Of a stretch of DNA of 64,000 nucleotides, positions 35,311-44,918 are shown in pieces; position 1 is the first letter of the stretch; each line of letters begins with the position of its first letter. Source of the DNA: Luteimonas gilva (GTDB lineage: Bacteria > Pseudomonadota > Gammaproteobacteria > Xanthomonadales > Xanthomonadaceae). The position numbers and the translations under genes are program-made. The notes under the pieces were generated by a model that did not search any database, was not told the origin of the DNA, and was given only the letters and a program-made list of their open reading frames with translations. Where the stretch lies: positions 1,345,049 through 1,409,048 of the forward strand of contig NZ_SZUA01000001.1 of assembly GCF_005239095.1 (NCBI RefSeq), in the 5' to 3' direction.

Positions 35311-36876
35311 TTACAACGACTCGATCGACAGCACGCCCGGAATCCCGCGCACCGCCACCAACTGCGACTCCGGCACCGCGCGGTCCACCGTGATCGCCGC
35401 GAGCGCCTCGCCGTCGCCCTTGGCGCCGAGCGAGAAGTTCGCGATGTTCACTCCTGCCGCGCCCAGATGCGAGCCGACCAGGCCGATCATGCCGGGCCGG
35501 TCCTCGTTGCGCATCAGCAGCAGATGCGCTTGCGGATCGAATTCGATTTCCACGCCGTCCAGCCGCACCACGCGCGGGCCGCGGTGCAGCGTGGCCTCGA
35601 TCTCGCGCGCCGCGCCCTGCTCGCCTTCTACGCGCAGCTTCAACAAGCGGTCGAAACCGTCGCCGTCGCCGCCGACCGTTTCCGCCACCACCAGGCCGCG
35701 CGCCGCGGCTTCCTGCAGCGCATTGACGGGCGTGACGCGGCTGGATGCGCTGCCCAGCAGCGAGGCGACCAGCAATCGCGTCAAAGGCCGCGGATCCAAC
35801 GATTCCGCGCGCCCCGCATAGGTGATGTGCAGGCGCGTGGGCGCCGGCACCAAGCGCGCGGCCAACTTGCCCAACGCCGACATCAACGGCATCCACGGGC
35901 CCACCTCGCGCGCGGCTTCGGCGGTCAGCGGCGGCAGGTTGACGCAGCCGGCGACCGCGCCGGTATCGATGAAATCGACGATCTGCCGCGCCAGGATGGT
36001 GCTGACCGCTTGCTGCGCTTCGCTGGTCGACGCGCCCAGATGCGGCGTGAGGATCAGTTTCGGATGGCCGCGCAACGGCGAGTCGGCTTGCAGCGGTTCG
36101 GTGGCGAACGTGTCGAGCGCGGCGCCGGCCAGATGGCCTTCGTCGAGCAGGCGCAGCAGGGCTTCTTCGTCGACCAAACCGCCGCGCGCGGCGTTGATCA
36201 CGTACGCGCCCTTCTTCATGGCCCGCAGATTCTGTTCGGACAACAGATTGGTGGTGTCTTTCGTGCGTGGAATGTGCAAGGTGACGATGTCGGCTTTCGC
36301 CAGCAGTTCGTCGAGCGGCTTCAACGGCACGCTGCCCTTGCCGGCGGCCGATGCGGGCAGGAACGGATCGTACGCGGCGACATCCATGCCGATGCCCTGC
36401 GCCTTGCGCGCGACGGTGCTGCCGATGCGGCCCAGGCCGATCACACCCAGCTTCTTGCCTTCCAATTCGAAACCGGTGAGGCCGGCTTTCGGCCATTCGC
36501 CGGCCTTCATGCCGGCGTCGGCGCGCGGGATGTGCCGCGCCAGCGCGAACAGCAGCGAGATCGCATGTTCGGCCGCGGCCAGCGTGTTGCCGTCGGGCGC
36601 GTTCATCACCGCGATCCCCTTGGCGGTGGCGGCGTCCACGTCGATGGTGTCGACGCCGGCGCCGGCGCGGCCGATCACTTTCAGCTGCGGCGCGTTGGCG
36701 ATCGCTTCGGCGCTCACCTGGGTGGCCGAACGCACCAACAGCGCGTCGACGCCTTGCAGCGCCTGCGCGAGCTTGGCGGGGTCTTTGATCGGGTCGGAAA
36801 TTTCGACGTCCCAGCCCGCCTCGCGGAACAAGGCCAAGCCATCGTCGTGGATACCGTCGCAAGCCAGCACTTTCAT
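35311..36876 (-). CDS. serA: D-3-phosphoglycerate dehydrogenase, long form
   Basis: A 521-residue enzyme oxidising 3-phosphoglycerate to 3-phosphohydroxypyruvate, the first step of serine synthesis. NAD fold GVIGLGRIGSTVARKA, catalytic segments NAARGGLVDEEAL and the His-bearing LTPHLGASTSEAQ are present, followed by the extra substrate-binding-like domain (about residues 320-440) and a C-terminal ACT domain (about 450-521, MRNEDRPGMIGLVG). AGGAG precedes the ATG at 36876. The domain order is that of the mycobacterial-type long SerA. Serine feeds glycine, linking it to the tdh/kbl route later in the window only by metabolism. Confidence 0.95.
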   Translation of the reverse strand: MKVLACDGIHDDGLALFREAGWDVEISDPIKDPAKLAQALQGVDALLVRSATQVSAEAIANAPQLKVIGRAGAGVDTIDVDAATAKGIAVMNAPDGNTLAAAEHAISLLFALARHIPRADAGMKAGEWPKAGLTGFELEGKKLGVIGLGRIGSTVARKAQGIGMDVAAYDPFLPASAAGKGSVPLKPLDELLAKADIVTLHIPRTKDTTNLLSEQNLRAMKKGAYVINAARGGLVDEEALLRLLDEGHLAGAALDTFATEPLQADSPLRGHPKLILTPHLGASTSEAQQAVSTILARQIVDFIDTGAVAGCVNLPPLTAEAAREVGPWMPLMSALGKLAARLVPAPTRLHITYAGRAESLDPRPLTRLLVASLLGSASSRVTPVNALQEAAARGLVVAETVGGDGDGFDRLLKLRVEGEQGAAREIEATLHRGPRVVRLDGVEIEFDPQAHLLLMRNEDRPGMIGLVGSHLGAAGVNIANFSLGAKGDGEALAAITVDRAVPESQLVAVRGIPGVLSIESL

Positions 36877-37114
36877 CGTCGAACTCCTGTGGGGAAGGTC
36901 CCGCGGAGTCCCGGCAGCCGGCGCAACGTGAGCGATGAATCGGAATAACGGCCGCCAACGGCGGCTGGATCGAACACGGGTCGGGAGACGGGGCCGGCTG
37001 GCATGGGAATCCGCGACGGGTTCAGCGTAGCAGACCGCGGCGGCGGCGCAAGAGGCTGGCCACGGCGGCCGGTCTCGGCGAGGATGGCGCTCCCTCGGCG
37101 GCGGAGATCGGCCC

Positions 37115-37510
37115 ATGTCCCGGCAAATCAAAGGCGAATTCGACGTGAAACGCAGCCCCGAAGCGCCCTGCGACCTGGGCGACGGCGTCCAGGCCGGGCA
37201 TTTCCGCTTCGACAAGCGTTTCCACGGCGATCTGGACGCAGTCGGCGTGGTCCACATGCTCGCGGCGATGACGCAAACCGAAGGCTCGGGCGCTTATGTC
37301 GCGATCGAACGCATCGTCGGCACGCTGGCAGGCCGCAGCGGCGCGTTCCTCACCCAACACAGCGGCGTCATGGACCGCGGCGCGCCATCGCTGTCGCTGA
37401 CGGTGGTGCCCGATTCGGGCAGCGACGGACTGGAAGGGCTGCGCGGGTCGATGAAGATCGATATCGTCGATGGGAAGCACTACTACACCTTCGACTACGA
37501 CTTGTTCTGA
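37115..37510 (+). CDS. DUF3224 family protein
   Basis: A 131-residue protein of the DUF3224 family: GEFDVKRSPEAPCD at the start, RFDKRFHGDLDAVGVVHMLAA in the middle and a conserved GRSGAFLTQHSGVM strand, ending with a MKIDIVDGKHYYTFDYDL hairpin. The fold is a small beta barrel of unknown function. No signal peptide. The ribosome site is weak (GGCGGAGATCGGCCC before the ATG). Divergent from serA. Confidence 0.88.
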   Translation: MSRQIKGEFDVKRSPEAPCDLGDGVQAGHFRFDKRFHGDLDAVGVVHMLAAMTQTEGSGAYVAIERIVGTLAGRSGAFLTQHSGVMDRGAPSLSLTVVPDSGSDGLEGLRGSMKIDIVDGKHYYTFDYDLF

Positions 37511-37522
37511 ACTTCCCCACGC

Positions 37523-37607
37523 CGTCATCCCGGCGAAAGCCGGGATCCAGGCCGACGCAATTACGGTAACGATGTAGTCCTGGGTCCCGGCTTTCGCCGG
37601 GATGACG
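37523..37607. repeat. Palindromic repeat, 'cgtcatcccggcgaaagccggg' family
   Basis: Arms at 37523-37550 and 37580-37607 with one mismatch, 29-base loop. Part of the 321-base gene-free stretch 37511-37831. Confidence 0.94.
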
Positions 37608-37831
37608 GGCTTGAGATTGCGCCGGCCTGCACGATTGGTTCCGTCGAAACAGGATGCATGCGAAGAACCGCACGCACCGCAGCTCACAGCTGCGTAGTGA
37701 TGCGTTTCACAGATGCGCGATGCTGCATCGCATCGTCCGAAATCTTCATCGCGCGCTAACCGCTTTCCAACAAAACGCTGCCTACATTCCTTCGGCCGGC
37801 ACGAAGCCGGCGGCAAGACAGGGAGAAAGAC
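37608..37831. other. Gene-free leader region of the small secreted peptide pair
   Basis: No coding frame of credible composition. It is less GC-rich than its surroundings, contains a CTACAT box near 37786 that could be a -10 element, and ends with GGGAGAAAGAC before the ATG at 37832. Probably the 5' regulatory region of the two peptide genes. Confidence 0.4.
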
Positions 37832-38062
37832 ATGCGTAGGAAATCAGCGCTCGCGCTGGGCCTGGCGGCCGCAGCGGCGGTAGGCGCGGCGATCGCCGCG
37901 GTGGGCCCGACGGGACCGGGCCAGTTCTATTACTACTACAACGACGCCGGCCAGATCGTCGGCTATCAAGCGATCCATTGCGACGGCACCCGCGAAGCCT
38001 GGGGCAAGTTCACCCGCAATTACGCCGACGGCTATTTCATCTGCGATCCGGACCCGACCTGA
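37832..38062 (+). CDS. Small secreted protein, DUF6289-like, copy 1
   Basis: A 76-residue protein: RRK followed by an Ala-rich signal peptide (residues 5-23), then a mature part of about 50 residues with FYYYYNDAGQIVGYQAIHC, a Gly-rich turn, WGKFT and a closing YFICDPDPT. Two cysteines suggest one disulfide. Aromatic-then-acidic pattern (YYYYNDAGQIVG...CDG...WG) matches my memory of DUF6289 small proteins, whose function is unknown. GGGAGA lies 5-10 bases before the ATG. A paralogue follows 21 bases later. Confidence 0.75.
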   Translation: MRRKSALALGLAAAAAVGAAIAAVGPTGPGQFYYYYNDAGQIVGYQAIHCDGTREAWGKFTRNYADGYFICDPDPT

Positions 38063-38083
38063 TCCCCCTCACAGGAGAAAAAC

Positions 38084-38311
38084 ATGCGCAGGAAGACCGC
38101 AATCACCTTGGGTTTGCTGGCGGCGATCGCCGCCGGCGTCGCCATCGCCCGCCCGCCCGGGCCCGACGAGATCGGCGAGTTCTATTTCTACTTCGACCAG
38201 GACGGCAACATCGTCGGCAGCGCCTCGCTGGATTGCGAGGGCAATCTGTACGAGTCCGGCATCCGCACCAACTTCTACAGCAGCGGCCACGCCATCTGCA
38301 ATCCGGATTGA
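38084..38311 (+). CDS. Small secreted protein, DUF6289-like, copy 2
   Basis: A 75-residue paralogue of the preceding gene: same MRRK start and signal peptide design (AITLGLLAAIAAGVAIA), FYFYFDQDGNIVGSASLDC in place of FYYYYNDAGQIVG, and ICNPD at the end. The two cysteines are conserved in place; the WG of copy 1 is missing. CAGGAGAAAAAC precedes the ATG. The pair is clearly a tandem duplication and likely one transcript. Could be a bacteriocin-like or signalling peptide; no processing or export genes adjoin it. Confidence 0.75.
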   Translation: MRRKTAITLGLLAAIAAGVAIARPPGPDEIGEFYFYFDQDGNIVGSASLDCEGNLYESGIRTNFYSSGHAICNPD

Positions 38312-38319
38312 GGACGAAG

Positions 38320-38449
38320 GCGTAGGGTGGGCCTTGGCCCACCATCGCCATGGTCGGTTGCGGTGAGCAATCGGCGAAGAACGCCATCGTTTCCATCATT
38401 GTTCGAAGCGACTCGCACACGGCAATGGTGGGCCAAGGCCCACCCTACG
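38320..38449. repeat. Palindromic repeat, 'cgtagggtgggcc' family
   Basis: Perfect 24-base arms 38320-38343 and 38426-38449, each itself a hairpin (GTGGGCCTTGGCCCAC), separated by 82 bases. It lies between the peptide pair and the convergent dipeptidyl peptidase gene. Confidence 0.93.
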
Positions 38450-38457
38450 CCAGGGGA

Positions 38458-40629
38458 TCACTTCGCGACGACGTTCAACTCCTGCAGCAGCTGCGGCGCG
38501 GGATAGACCTCTTGCATGATCCAGCGCATATAGCGCTGGTCGACCGAGATCATGCGCGTCATCACCGGGTCGAATACCCAGTTCGAGCTCACCGATTCCC
38601 AGTTGCCGTCGAAAGCCAAGCCGACCAGATTGCCGCGCGCGTCCAGCACCGGCGAGCCGGAGTTGCCGCCGGTGATGTCCAGATCGGACAGGAAATTCAC
38701 CGGCACCGTGCCCAAACGCTTGTCGGCCAGGCCGCCGTAGCGCTTGGCGGCGATCGCGTCCAGCAGCGGCTTGGGCGCATCGAACGGCTCCTTGCCGGTG
38801 GCCTTGGCCGCCACTTCCTCCAGCTTGGTGAACGGCTGCTGCTTGCTGCCGTCGACCTTGGTGTAGCCCATCACGTTGCCGAAGGTGATGCGCAGCGAGG
38901 AATTGGCGTCGGGATAGACGAACTCGCCCTTGCTCTTCTTGTAGTCGGCCACCGCCTGCAGATACACCGGCCGCGCGACCAGCGCTTCGCCGGCGCGGGT
39001 CTTGCGTTCGTCTTCTTGCTTGAGCAACGTCGGCATCATCGCCACGGCCAGCTGGATCGCCGGATCCTTGCTCGATTCGAAAGCCTTGCGGTCGGCCTTG
39101 AACCATTTCATCCGTTCGGCGGTGCCGCCGAGCTTGCTCTTGCCGAGGCGGTCGACCGCTTTGCCGACGGCTTTTTCGTCGTTGCCCGCCAGCCATTTGT
39201 CCAAGGCTTCGACGCGCTGGCCTTGCGGGAGCGCGATGTACTGATCTAGCCAGTAGCGCTGCAATTCGCGGTCCATCGTCGGCTGGTAACGGCGCTCCAT
39301 CTGCTTGATGCCGCCTTCGATCGCGGCCAGGTCCCGTTCCTGGAAACCGGATTCGCGTTCGGCGTCGGGCTTGGCGCGCTCGATCGACAAGCGGTACAGC
39401 ATCGCCGCCGTGCCGACCACGCCGGTATTGGAGAACTGGCCGAACACCAGATCGCGTTCGCGCGTGGCTTTGGCCTGATCGCTCACCGCGACCAATTGGT
39501 CGTGCGCTTCCAGCGCCGGCTTGCCCTTATCGCCTTGCTTCTTCAACCAATCGAGCACCGCCGCTTCTTCGCGGTGCTTGGTGGCGGCGGCGTCGGTGCG
39601 CTTGAAGCCTTCCAGCTGGCCGTCGTAGTTCTTCAGCACGTTTTCCCAGCCGCGCACGGTGTTGGCGTACTTCACGCCGATCTCGGGATTCTTCTTGCTC
39701 TGTTCGTCCACCAACGCGACCAATTTCTTGAAATGGCCGCTGATGGTCGGATAGGTCCAGGCCGCGGTGTTGTCGAAATCGCCGGCCAGCGCGTAGCGGC
39801 TGGTCGTGCCGGGGTAGCCTGCGACCATCACGAAATCGCCGGGGCCGAGCGGCTTGTCCGCGATCTTCAGCCAATGCTTGGGCTTGTACGGCACGTTGTC
39901 GGCGGAATACGCCGCGGGCTTGCCGTCCTTGCCGACGTAGGCGCGATAGAACGAAAAATCGCCGGTGTGGCGCGGCCACATCCAGTTGTCGACTTCGCCG
40001 CCGTAGTTGCCGATGCTGCTCGGCGGCGCGTAAACCAGGCGCACGTCCTTGATTTCGAGATTGCGGAACAAGCGGTAGACGTTGCCGCCGGAGAAGCTGT
40101 ACAGGCGGCAGCGATAGCCTCCCGCGGCTTCGCATTGCGCGACCAGCTTCTTGTCGATCGCTTCCAAGGCTTGCGTGCGGCCGAGCGCATCGGGCGCGGC
40201 GGCGATCGCGGCCTTCACTGCCGGCGTCACGTCCTGGATCGAATCCAGCGCGTAGATGCGCGCGTTCGGCCCGGCGCTGAGTTCGCCGTCGCGCGTGGCG
40301 GCGTTGAAGCCGTCGTTCATCAAGTTCTTTTCCGGCGTGGAATTGAGCTGGATGGCGCCGTACGCGCAGTGGTGGTTGGTGACGACCAGGCCGTCGGGAG
40401 ACACGAAACTGGCGGTGCAACCGCCGAGCGACACGACCGCACCCATCGGATCACCGGTGAGATTGGCGAGCTGCTTCGGATCGAGCTTCAAGCCCGCTTT
40501 TTTCAGCGGACCGGCGATTTCGGGCAGTTGCTGCGGAACCCACATGCCCTCGCCCGCGCGGACGGAATCCGCCATGCCCGCACCGAGCGTTGCGGTGACG
40601 ATAGCGGCGGCCAAGAGGTGATAGCGCAT
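38458..40629 (-). CDS. S46 family dipeptidyl peptidase, DPP7 type
   Basis: A 723-residue exported serine exopeptidase that removes dipeptides from free N-termini in the periplasm. Signal peptide of about 25 residues; catalytic His in VVTNHHCAYG; catalytic Ser657 in [11 protein letters not shown]; the helical lid domain lies between. The residue 18 after the catalytic Ser is Gly675 (GLAFDGNWE). Rouf et al. type reasoning in this family ties Gly at that site to DPP7-like hydrophobic specificity and Arg or Ser to DPP11-like acidic specificity. AGGAG precedes the ATG at 40629. The paralogue at 40927-43083 has Ser there, so the two probably divide substrates. Confidence 0.93.
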   Translation of the reverse strand: MRYHLLAAAIVTATLGAGMADSVRAGEGMWVPQQLPEIAGPLKKAGLKLDPKQLANLTGDPMGAVVSLGGCTASFVSPDGLVVTNHHCAYGAIQLNSTPEKNLMNDGFNAATRDGELSAGPNARIYALDSIQDVTPAVKAAIAAAPDALGRTQALEAIDKKLVAQCEAAGGYRCRLYSFSGGNVYRLFRNLEIKDVRLVYAPPSSIGNYGGEVDNWMWPRHTGDFSFYRAYVGKDGKPAAYSADNVPYKPKHWLKIADKPLGPGDFVMVAGYPGTTSRYALAGDFDNTAAWTYPTISGHFKKLVALVDEQSKKNPEIGVKYANTVRGWENVLKNYDGQLEGFKRTDAAATKHREEAAVLDWLKKQGDKGKPALEAHDQLVAVSDQAKATRERDLVFGQFSNTGVVGTAAMLYRLSIERAKPDAERESGFQERDLAAIEGGIKQMERRYQPTMDRELQRYWLDQYIALPQGQRVEALDKWLAGNDEKAVGKAVDRLGKSKLGGTAERMKWFKADRKAFESSKDPAIQLAVAMMPTLLKQEDERKTRAGEALVARPVYLQAVADYKKSKGEFVYPDANSSLRITFGNVMGYTKVDGSKQQPFTKLEEVAAKATGKEPFDAPKPLLDAIAAKRYGGLADKRLGTVPVNFLSDLDITGGNSGSPVLDARGNLVGLAFDGNWESVSSNWVFDPVMTRMISVDQRYMRWIMQEVYPAPQLLQELNVVAK

Positions 40630-40868
40630 GCGGTGCTCCTGAATTGGATCGGTCTGGGAGTCTAGCCCAGGCTTTTCGGGCGCAGGCATGACTAAAGTTG
40701 GGTCGCGGGGGTTTGGTGCGGCGAGGGCGCCAGTCTTGGCTATGCGCGTCTCAAATGCCGATATCTCGCTCGCACGGCGGTCTGCGGGCTATGAATCCGG
40801 CCTCTGGGCGATCGTAGGTTGGATTGAGCGCAGTTCCGTAGATAGCTGCGCAGGCCAAGGCGACTACG

Positions 40869-40914
40869 CGCGCCCTCACCCAACCCTCTCCCGCAAACGG
40901 GAGAGGGCTTTATC
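40869..40914. repeat. Hairpin of the 'ctctcccg' family, possible terminator
   Basis: GCGCCCTCACCCAACCCTCT precedes CCCTCTCCCG...CGGGAGAGGG and a short T-run, nearly identical to 12886-12926. On the minus strand it lies between the two S46 genes. The rest of the 40630-40926 gap holds nothing recognised. Confidence 0.75.
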
Positions 40915-40926
40915 GCGGCGGCTCGC

Positions 40927-43083
40927 TTACTCCGCGGGGAGATTCATTTCCTTCAACAGATGCGGCGCCGGATAGACTTTCGCCAGCAACCAGCGCAGAT
41001 AGCGCATGTCGACGTGGATCGCGCGCTTGTAGCGCGGATCGAACATCCAGCTGGCGCTGACCGCTTCCCAGTTGCTGTCGAAGTTCAAGCCGATCAGGCG
41101 CCCGTTCGCATCGAGCACGGGCGAACCGGAATTGCCGCCGGTCGTGTCGAGGTTGGTCAGGAAATCCACCGTCTGCGTCTTCAACTTCGGATCCGCCGTG
41201 CCGCCGAAATCGCCCTTGGCGATGGCGTCGCGCAGCGGTTTGGGCGCATCGAACGGGGCTTTGCCGGTATGCTTCTCGACGATGCCCTGCACCGTGGTCA
41301 GCGGCACGTAGGTGACGCCGTCGCGCGGCGACATGGTGCTGACCTTACCGTAGCTGACGCGCAACGTGGAGTTGGCGTCGGGATAGACCGCGCGGCCCTG
41401 CGATTTGCGGTAGCCGATCAGGGCGCGCATATAGGCCGGACGCAGCCGCAGCAGGTCGCCTTCGCGGGATTTGTCCGTTTCTTCCTGGCGCAACACCGCC
41501 GGCAGCAGCTTCGCGGCCGCCAGCATCAACGGGTCGGTCGACGCCGCGACATCCGCCGGAGCGGCTCTCAACCAGCGCAGGCGCTCGGCTTCATCGCCGA
41601 GTTTGGTTTGCGCGTACAGCGCGTCGATCGCCGCCTTCGCTTGCGCATCGTCGCCGCCGAACACGGCATCCACTTCGGCGATGCGCTGCGCCGCGGGCAG
41701 CGCGCGATAACGCTTCAGCAGATCCGACAGCAGCGCTTTCTCGACATCGGCGTCGTAGCGGCGCTGGACCTGCTTCAGCGAGCCTTCGATCAAAGCTTCG
41801 TCGCGCTGCTGGAAGCCGCTTTCGCGCTGCGCGTCGGGCTTGCCGCGCTCGGCGGCCAATCGCTGCAGCGTCACCGCCGAACGCAACAGCTGCGGCTGGC
41901 CGCGGATCAGTCCGAACAGCTGGTCGCGTTCGCGCGTGGCGGCGCCGGCGTCCAACACTTTCTGCGCAGCGGCGATGTCGGCCTGGATCGCCTTGGCGTC
42001 GGACTGCTTGCCCAACCAGGCCAGCATCGCTTTTTCGTCCGCGGCGCGGGCGCTCACCGCATCGCTGCGACGCAGGCCGTCCAGCTCGCCCTGGGCGCGC
42101 TTAAGGCCGTTCTTCAGGCTGGCGACTTGCGAGGCGTACAGCACTTTCGCCGACGGCTTGGCGGCCGTCGCGGCTTCGATGGTGTCGATCATGCCGTCGA
42201 ACAGCGCTACCCGCGCCGGCAGCTGCCATTCGATCTGGCTCTTGAATTCGGACGCCATCCGATGACGGTAGGTGACGCCCGGATAACCGGCCAGCATCGC
42301 GTAATCGCCTTCGCCCACCGGATCGGTGGAGATCTGCAGATGCGCCGGCGGCCGGTACGGCACATTGTCCTTGGAATAGGCGGCCGGCTTGCCGTCCTTG
42401 CCGACGTAGGCGCGCAGGATTGTGAAATCGCCGCTATGGCGCGGCCAAACGAAGTTGTCGATCTCGTCGCCGTAGTTGCCGATCGCTTCCGGCGGCGCGT
42501 AGACCAGACGGATGTCCTTCAGTTCGAGCTGCTTGATCAGATAGAAATCGGTGCCGTAATACATGTTGGCGACGCTGCAGCGATAGCCCACCTCGCTTTC
42601 GCATTCGGCGACGGCCGCTTTGCTGGCCGCATCGACCGCGTCGTAGTAAGCGCGTCCGGTCTTGCCGCGCGCGTCGGCCAGGATCTTGTCGGTGATGCGG
42701 TCGAAGCCGGTCGTCACCAGCACGCGGTAATCGGGATTGGCCGGCAATTCCGCGTCGCGGTTCGCGGCGATGAAGCCGTTGCCGATCAGGTCGCGGTCTT
42801 TGTTGCTGTTGTACTGGATCACGCCGAACGCGACGTGGTGGTTGGTCAGCACCAGGCCGTCGCCGGACACGAAGGCGCCGGTGGCGCCGCCGACCTTGAC
42901 CACCGCGTTCATCGGCGGCTTGGCCAGCTCGGCCAGGCCGGCGGGGTCGCCCTGGAACCCGGCGGCTTTCAGCTGCGCGGCGATTTCGGGCAATTGCGAA
43001 GGCATCCACATGCCCTCGTCGGCATGCGCGGCGGCGGGCAGCAGGGTGGCGGCGACCGCCATGGCCAACATACGTCGGGGCAC
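40927..43083 (-). CDS. S46 family dipeptidyl peptidase, DPP11 type
   Basis: A 718-residue paralogue of the gene above it in the map, with signal peptide ([17 protein letters not shown]), catalytic His in LTNHHVAFG and catalytic Ser652 in [11 protein letters not shown]. The specificity position is Ser670 (GLNFDSNWE). In S46 peptidases Arg or Ser here goes with DPP11 activity on Asp/Glu at P1. Co-oriented with the DPP7-type gene and separated from it by 297 bases. Such peptidases let asaccharolytic, proteolytic bacteria feed on peptides, in keeping with a Lysobacter-like lifestyle. Confidence 0.93.
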   Translation of the reverse strand: MPRRMLAMAVAATLLPAAAHADEGMWMPSQLPEIAAQLKAAGFQGDPAGLAELAKPPMNAVVKVGGATGAFVSGDGLVLTNHHVAFGVIQYNSNKDRDLIGNGFIAANRDAELPANPDYRVLVTTGFDRITDKILADARGKTGRAYYDAVDAASKAAVAECESEVGYRCSVANMYYGTDFYLIKQLELKDIRLVYAPPEAIGNYGDEIDNFVWPRHSGDFTILRAYVGKDGKPAAYSKDNVPYRPPAHLQISTDPVGEGDYAMLAGYPGVTYRHRMASEFKSQIEWQLPARVALFDGMIDTIEAATAAKPSAKVLYASQVASLKNGLKRAQGELDGLRRSDAVSARAADEKAMLAWLGKQSDAKAIQADIAAAQKVLDAGAATRERDQLFGLIRGQPQLLRSAVTLQRLAAERGKPDAQRESGFQQRDEALIEGSLKQVQRRYDADVEKALLSDLLKRYRALPAAQRIAEVDAVFGGDDAQAKAAIDALYAQTKLGDEAERLRWLRAAPADVAASTDPLMLAAAKLLPAVLRQEETDKSREGDLLRLRPAYMRALIGYRKSQGRAVYPDANSTLRVSYGKVSTMSPRDGVTYVPLTTVQGIVEKHTGKAPFDAPKPLRDAIAKGDFGGTADPKLKTQTVDFLTNLDTTGGNSGSPVLDANGRLIGLNFDSNWEAVSASWMFDPRYKRAIHVDMRYLRWLLAKVYPAPHLLKEMNLPAE

Positions 43084-43257
43084 GGACTACTCCTGGTGGA
43101 TTGCGAATCAGCGACGATAGACGCGGCATCGCCGCGCAGGCAACTGCCGCCGGTCACCGCCCTGCCTCGGCTTGCCGCGGGCGGTACAATTGCGATCTCT
43201 TTCCGCCCATCCGTCCCAGGTCCGCCCATGTCGTCGATTCCGTCGTTCCCGCCCAGT

Positions 43258-44280
43258 ATGAAAGCGCTGGTCAAGCGCGAAGCGGCCAAGGGCATCTGGC
43301 TGGAGGAAGTGCCGGTGCCGCGCCCGGGCGCGAACGAGGTGCTGATCAAGCTGGAGAAGACCGCGATCTGCGGCACCGACCTGCACATCTATCTGTGGGA
43401 CGAATGGAGCCAGCGCACGATCAAGCCGGGCCTGGTGATCGGCCACGAATTCGTCGGCCGCATCGTCGAGCTCGGGCCGGGCGTCGGCGGCTATACGCTG
43501 GGCCAACGCGTGTCGGCCGAGGGCCACATCGTCTGCGGCCATTGCCGCAACTGCCGCGCCGGCAAGCAGCATTTGTGCCCGAACACGGTCGGCATCGGCG
43601 TGAACCGCAACGGCGCCTTCGCCGAATACATCGTGATGCCGGCCAGCAACCTGTGGCCGATCCCGGACCAGATCCCGAGCGAGCTGGCCGCGTTCTTCGA
43701 CCCGTACGGCAACGCCGCGCATTGCGCGCTGGAGTTCGACGTGGTCGGCGAAGACGTGCTGATCACCGGCGCCGGCCCGATCGGCGTGATGGCCGCGGGC
43801 ATCTGCAAGCACATCGGCGCGCGCAACGTCGTGGTCACCGACGTCAACGATTACCGCCTGAAGCTGGCCGCCGACATGGGCGCGACGCGCGTAGTGAACG
43901 TCAGCAATACCTCGCTGAAGGACGTGATGAGCGATCTGCATATGGAAGGCTTCGACGTGGGCCTGGAGATGAGCGGCAATCCGCGCGCTTTCAACGACAT
44001 GCTCGACTGCATGTACCACGGCGGCAAGATCGCCCTGCTCGGCCTGCTGCCTAAGGGCGCGGGCGTGGATTGGGACCGGATCATCTTCAAGGGCCTCACC
44101 ATCCACGGCATCTACGGCCGGCGCATGTACGAGACCTGGTACAAGATGACGCAACTGGTGCTGGGCGGCTTCCCGCTGGGCAAGGTGCTGAGCCATCAAT
44201 TGCCGATCGACGATTTCCAGAAGGGGTTCGACCTGATGGAATCGGGCAAGTCCGGCAAAGTCGTGCTCAGCTGGAACTGA
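43258..44280 (+). CDS. tdh: L-threonine 3-dehydrogenase
   Basis: A 340-residue zinc-dependent medium-chain dehydrogenase oxidising L-threonine to 2-amino-3-ketobutyrate with NAD+. Catalytic zinc ligands in [12 protein letters not shown] and IGHEFVG; structural zinc cysteines in [20 protein letters not shown] fold [15 protein letters not shown]. The ATG at 43258 gives the conserved [12 protein letters not shown] start and the usual 340 residues; an in-frame ATG at 43228 adds 10 residues with no support in the family. A TACAAT box at 43185-43190 may be the promoter. kbl follows after a small membrane protein gene. Confidence 0.96.
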   Translation: MKALVKREAAKGIWLEEVPVPRPGANEVLIKLEKTAICGTDLHIYLWDEWSQRTIKPGLVIGHEFVGRIVELGPGVGGYTLGQRVSAEGHIVCGHCRNCRAGKQHLCPNTVGIGVNRNGAFAEYIVMPASNLWPIPDQIPSELAAFFDPYGNAAHCALEFDVVGEDVLITGAGPIGVMAAGICKHIGARNVVVTDVNDYRLKLAADMGATRVVNVSNTSLKDVMSDLHMEGFDVGLEMSGNPRAFNDMLDCMYHGGKIALLGLLPKGAGVDWDRIIFKGLTIHGIYGRRMYETWYKMTQLVLGGFPLGKVLSHQLPIDDFQKGFDLMESGKSGKVVLSWN

Positions 44281-44284
44281 TGCG

Positions 44285-44887
44285 GTGAGCGAGCCGGCCG
44301 TCGACACCGCGCCGCCGCGCAAGGCCTGGTTCGAACGCGCGCCGATCAATCTCGGCGAGCTGGCGGTGGAGACGATCGCGGTGGTGATCGGCATCCTGCT
44401 CGCGCTGGCGATCGACGGCTGGTTCGACGCCAGGAAGGACCGCGAAACCGTCGCCAGCGCGCTGCAATCGATCCGCGCCGAGATCGCGCGCAACCGCGAA
44501 GCGGCGTTGAAGCACCAACGGCACCTGGACGCGATGGCGGCGGCGATGGAACGCGACAATCCGGGCGATGCGCCGCCGCGTCCCTGCTCAGCTTGGAAGG
44601 GCTGGTCGGGCACCCAGGAGCCGATGCTGCTCGATACCGCCTACAACGTCGCCATCGTCACCCAAGCGCTGGCCAAGATGCCTTTCGCGCAGGCCAGCCG
44701 GATCGGCGAGGTCTACGGCGGCCAGCAGTACGTGCAGAAGGTCTACGACAAGCTCGGCGCGCTGCTGTTGAACGACCAACCGATGCAGCTGCCCAACTGC
44801 GCCGGCATCGCCCGCGAGCTGGCGCGCAGCAGCGGAACTCTCGCCGCGCGCTATGAATTGCTGTTGCAACCGAATCCCAAGCCGTGA
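44285..44887 (+). CDS. Hypothetical single-pass membrane protein between tdh and kbl
   Basis: A 200-residue protein with a transmembrane helix near residues 26-47 ([19 protein letters not shown]) and a helical, charged domain after it. The helix pattern ([12 protein letters not shown].W) followed by a basic segment recalls DUF6090-type proteins of unknown function. The GTG start lies 4 bases after the tdh stop, and the gene ends 31 bases before kbl, so all three should be co-transcribed. Two cysteines (PRPCSAW and LPNCAG) lie in the soluble part. Role in threonine breakdown is not evident. Confidence 0.75.
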   Translation: MSEPAVDTAPPRKAWFERAPINLGELAVETIAVVIGILLALAIDGWFDARKDRETVASALQSIRAEIARNREAALKHQRHLDAMAAAMERDNPGDAPPRPCSAWKGWSGTQEPMLLDTAYNVAIVTQALAKMPFAQASRIGEVYGGQQYVQKVYDKLGALLLNDQPMQLPNCAGIARELARSSGTLAARYELLLQPNPKP

Positions 44888-44918
44888 CCGGTTCGCGGCC
44901 CGACATCCCGAGGAAACC

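Noticed and set aside
36877-37257. N-terminal extension of the serA frame
   Set aside because: SerA starts at 36876 with AGGAG upstream; the extension is Arg/Pro-rich and antisense to the DUF3224 gene.
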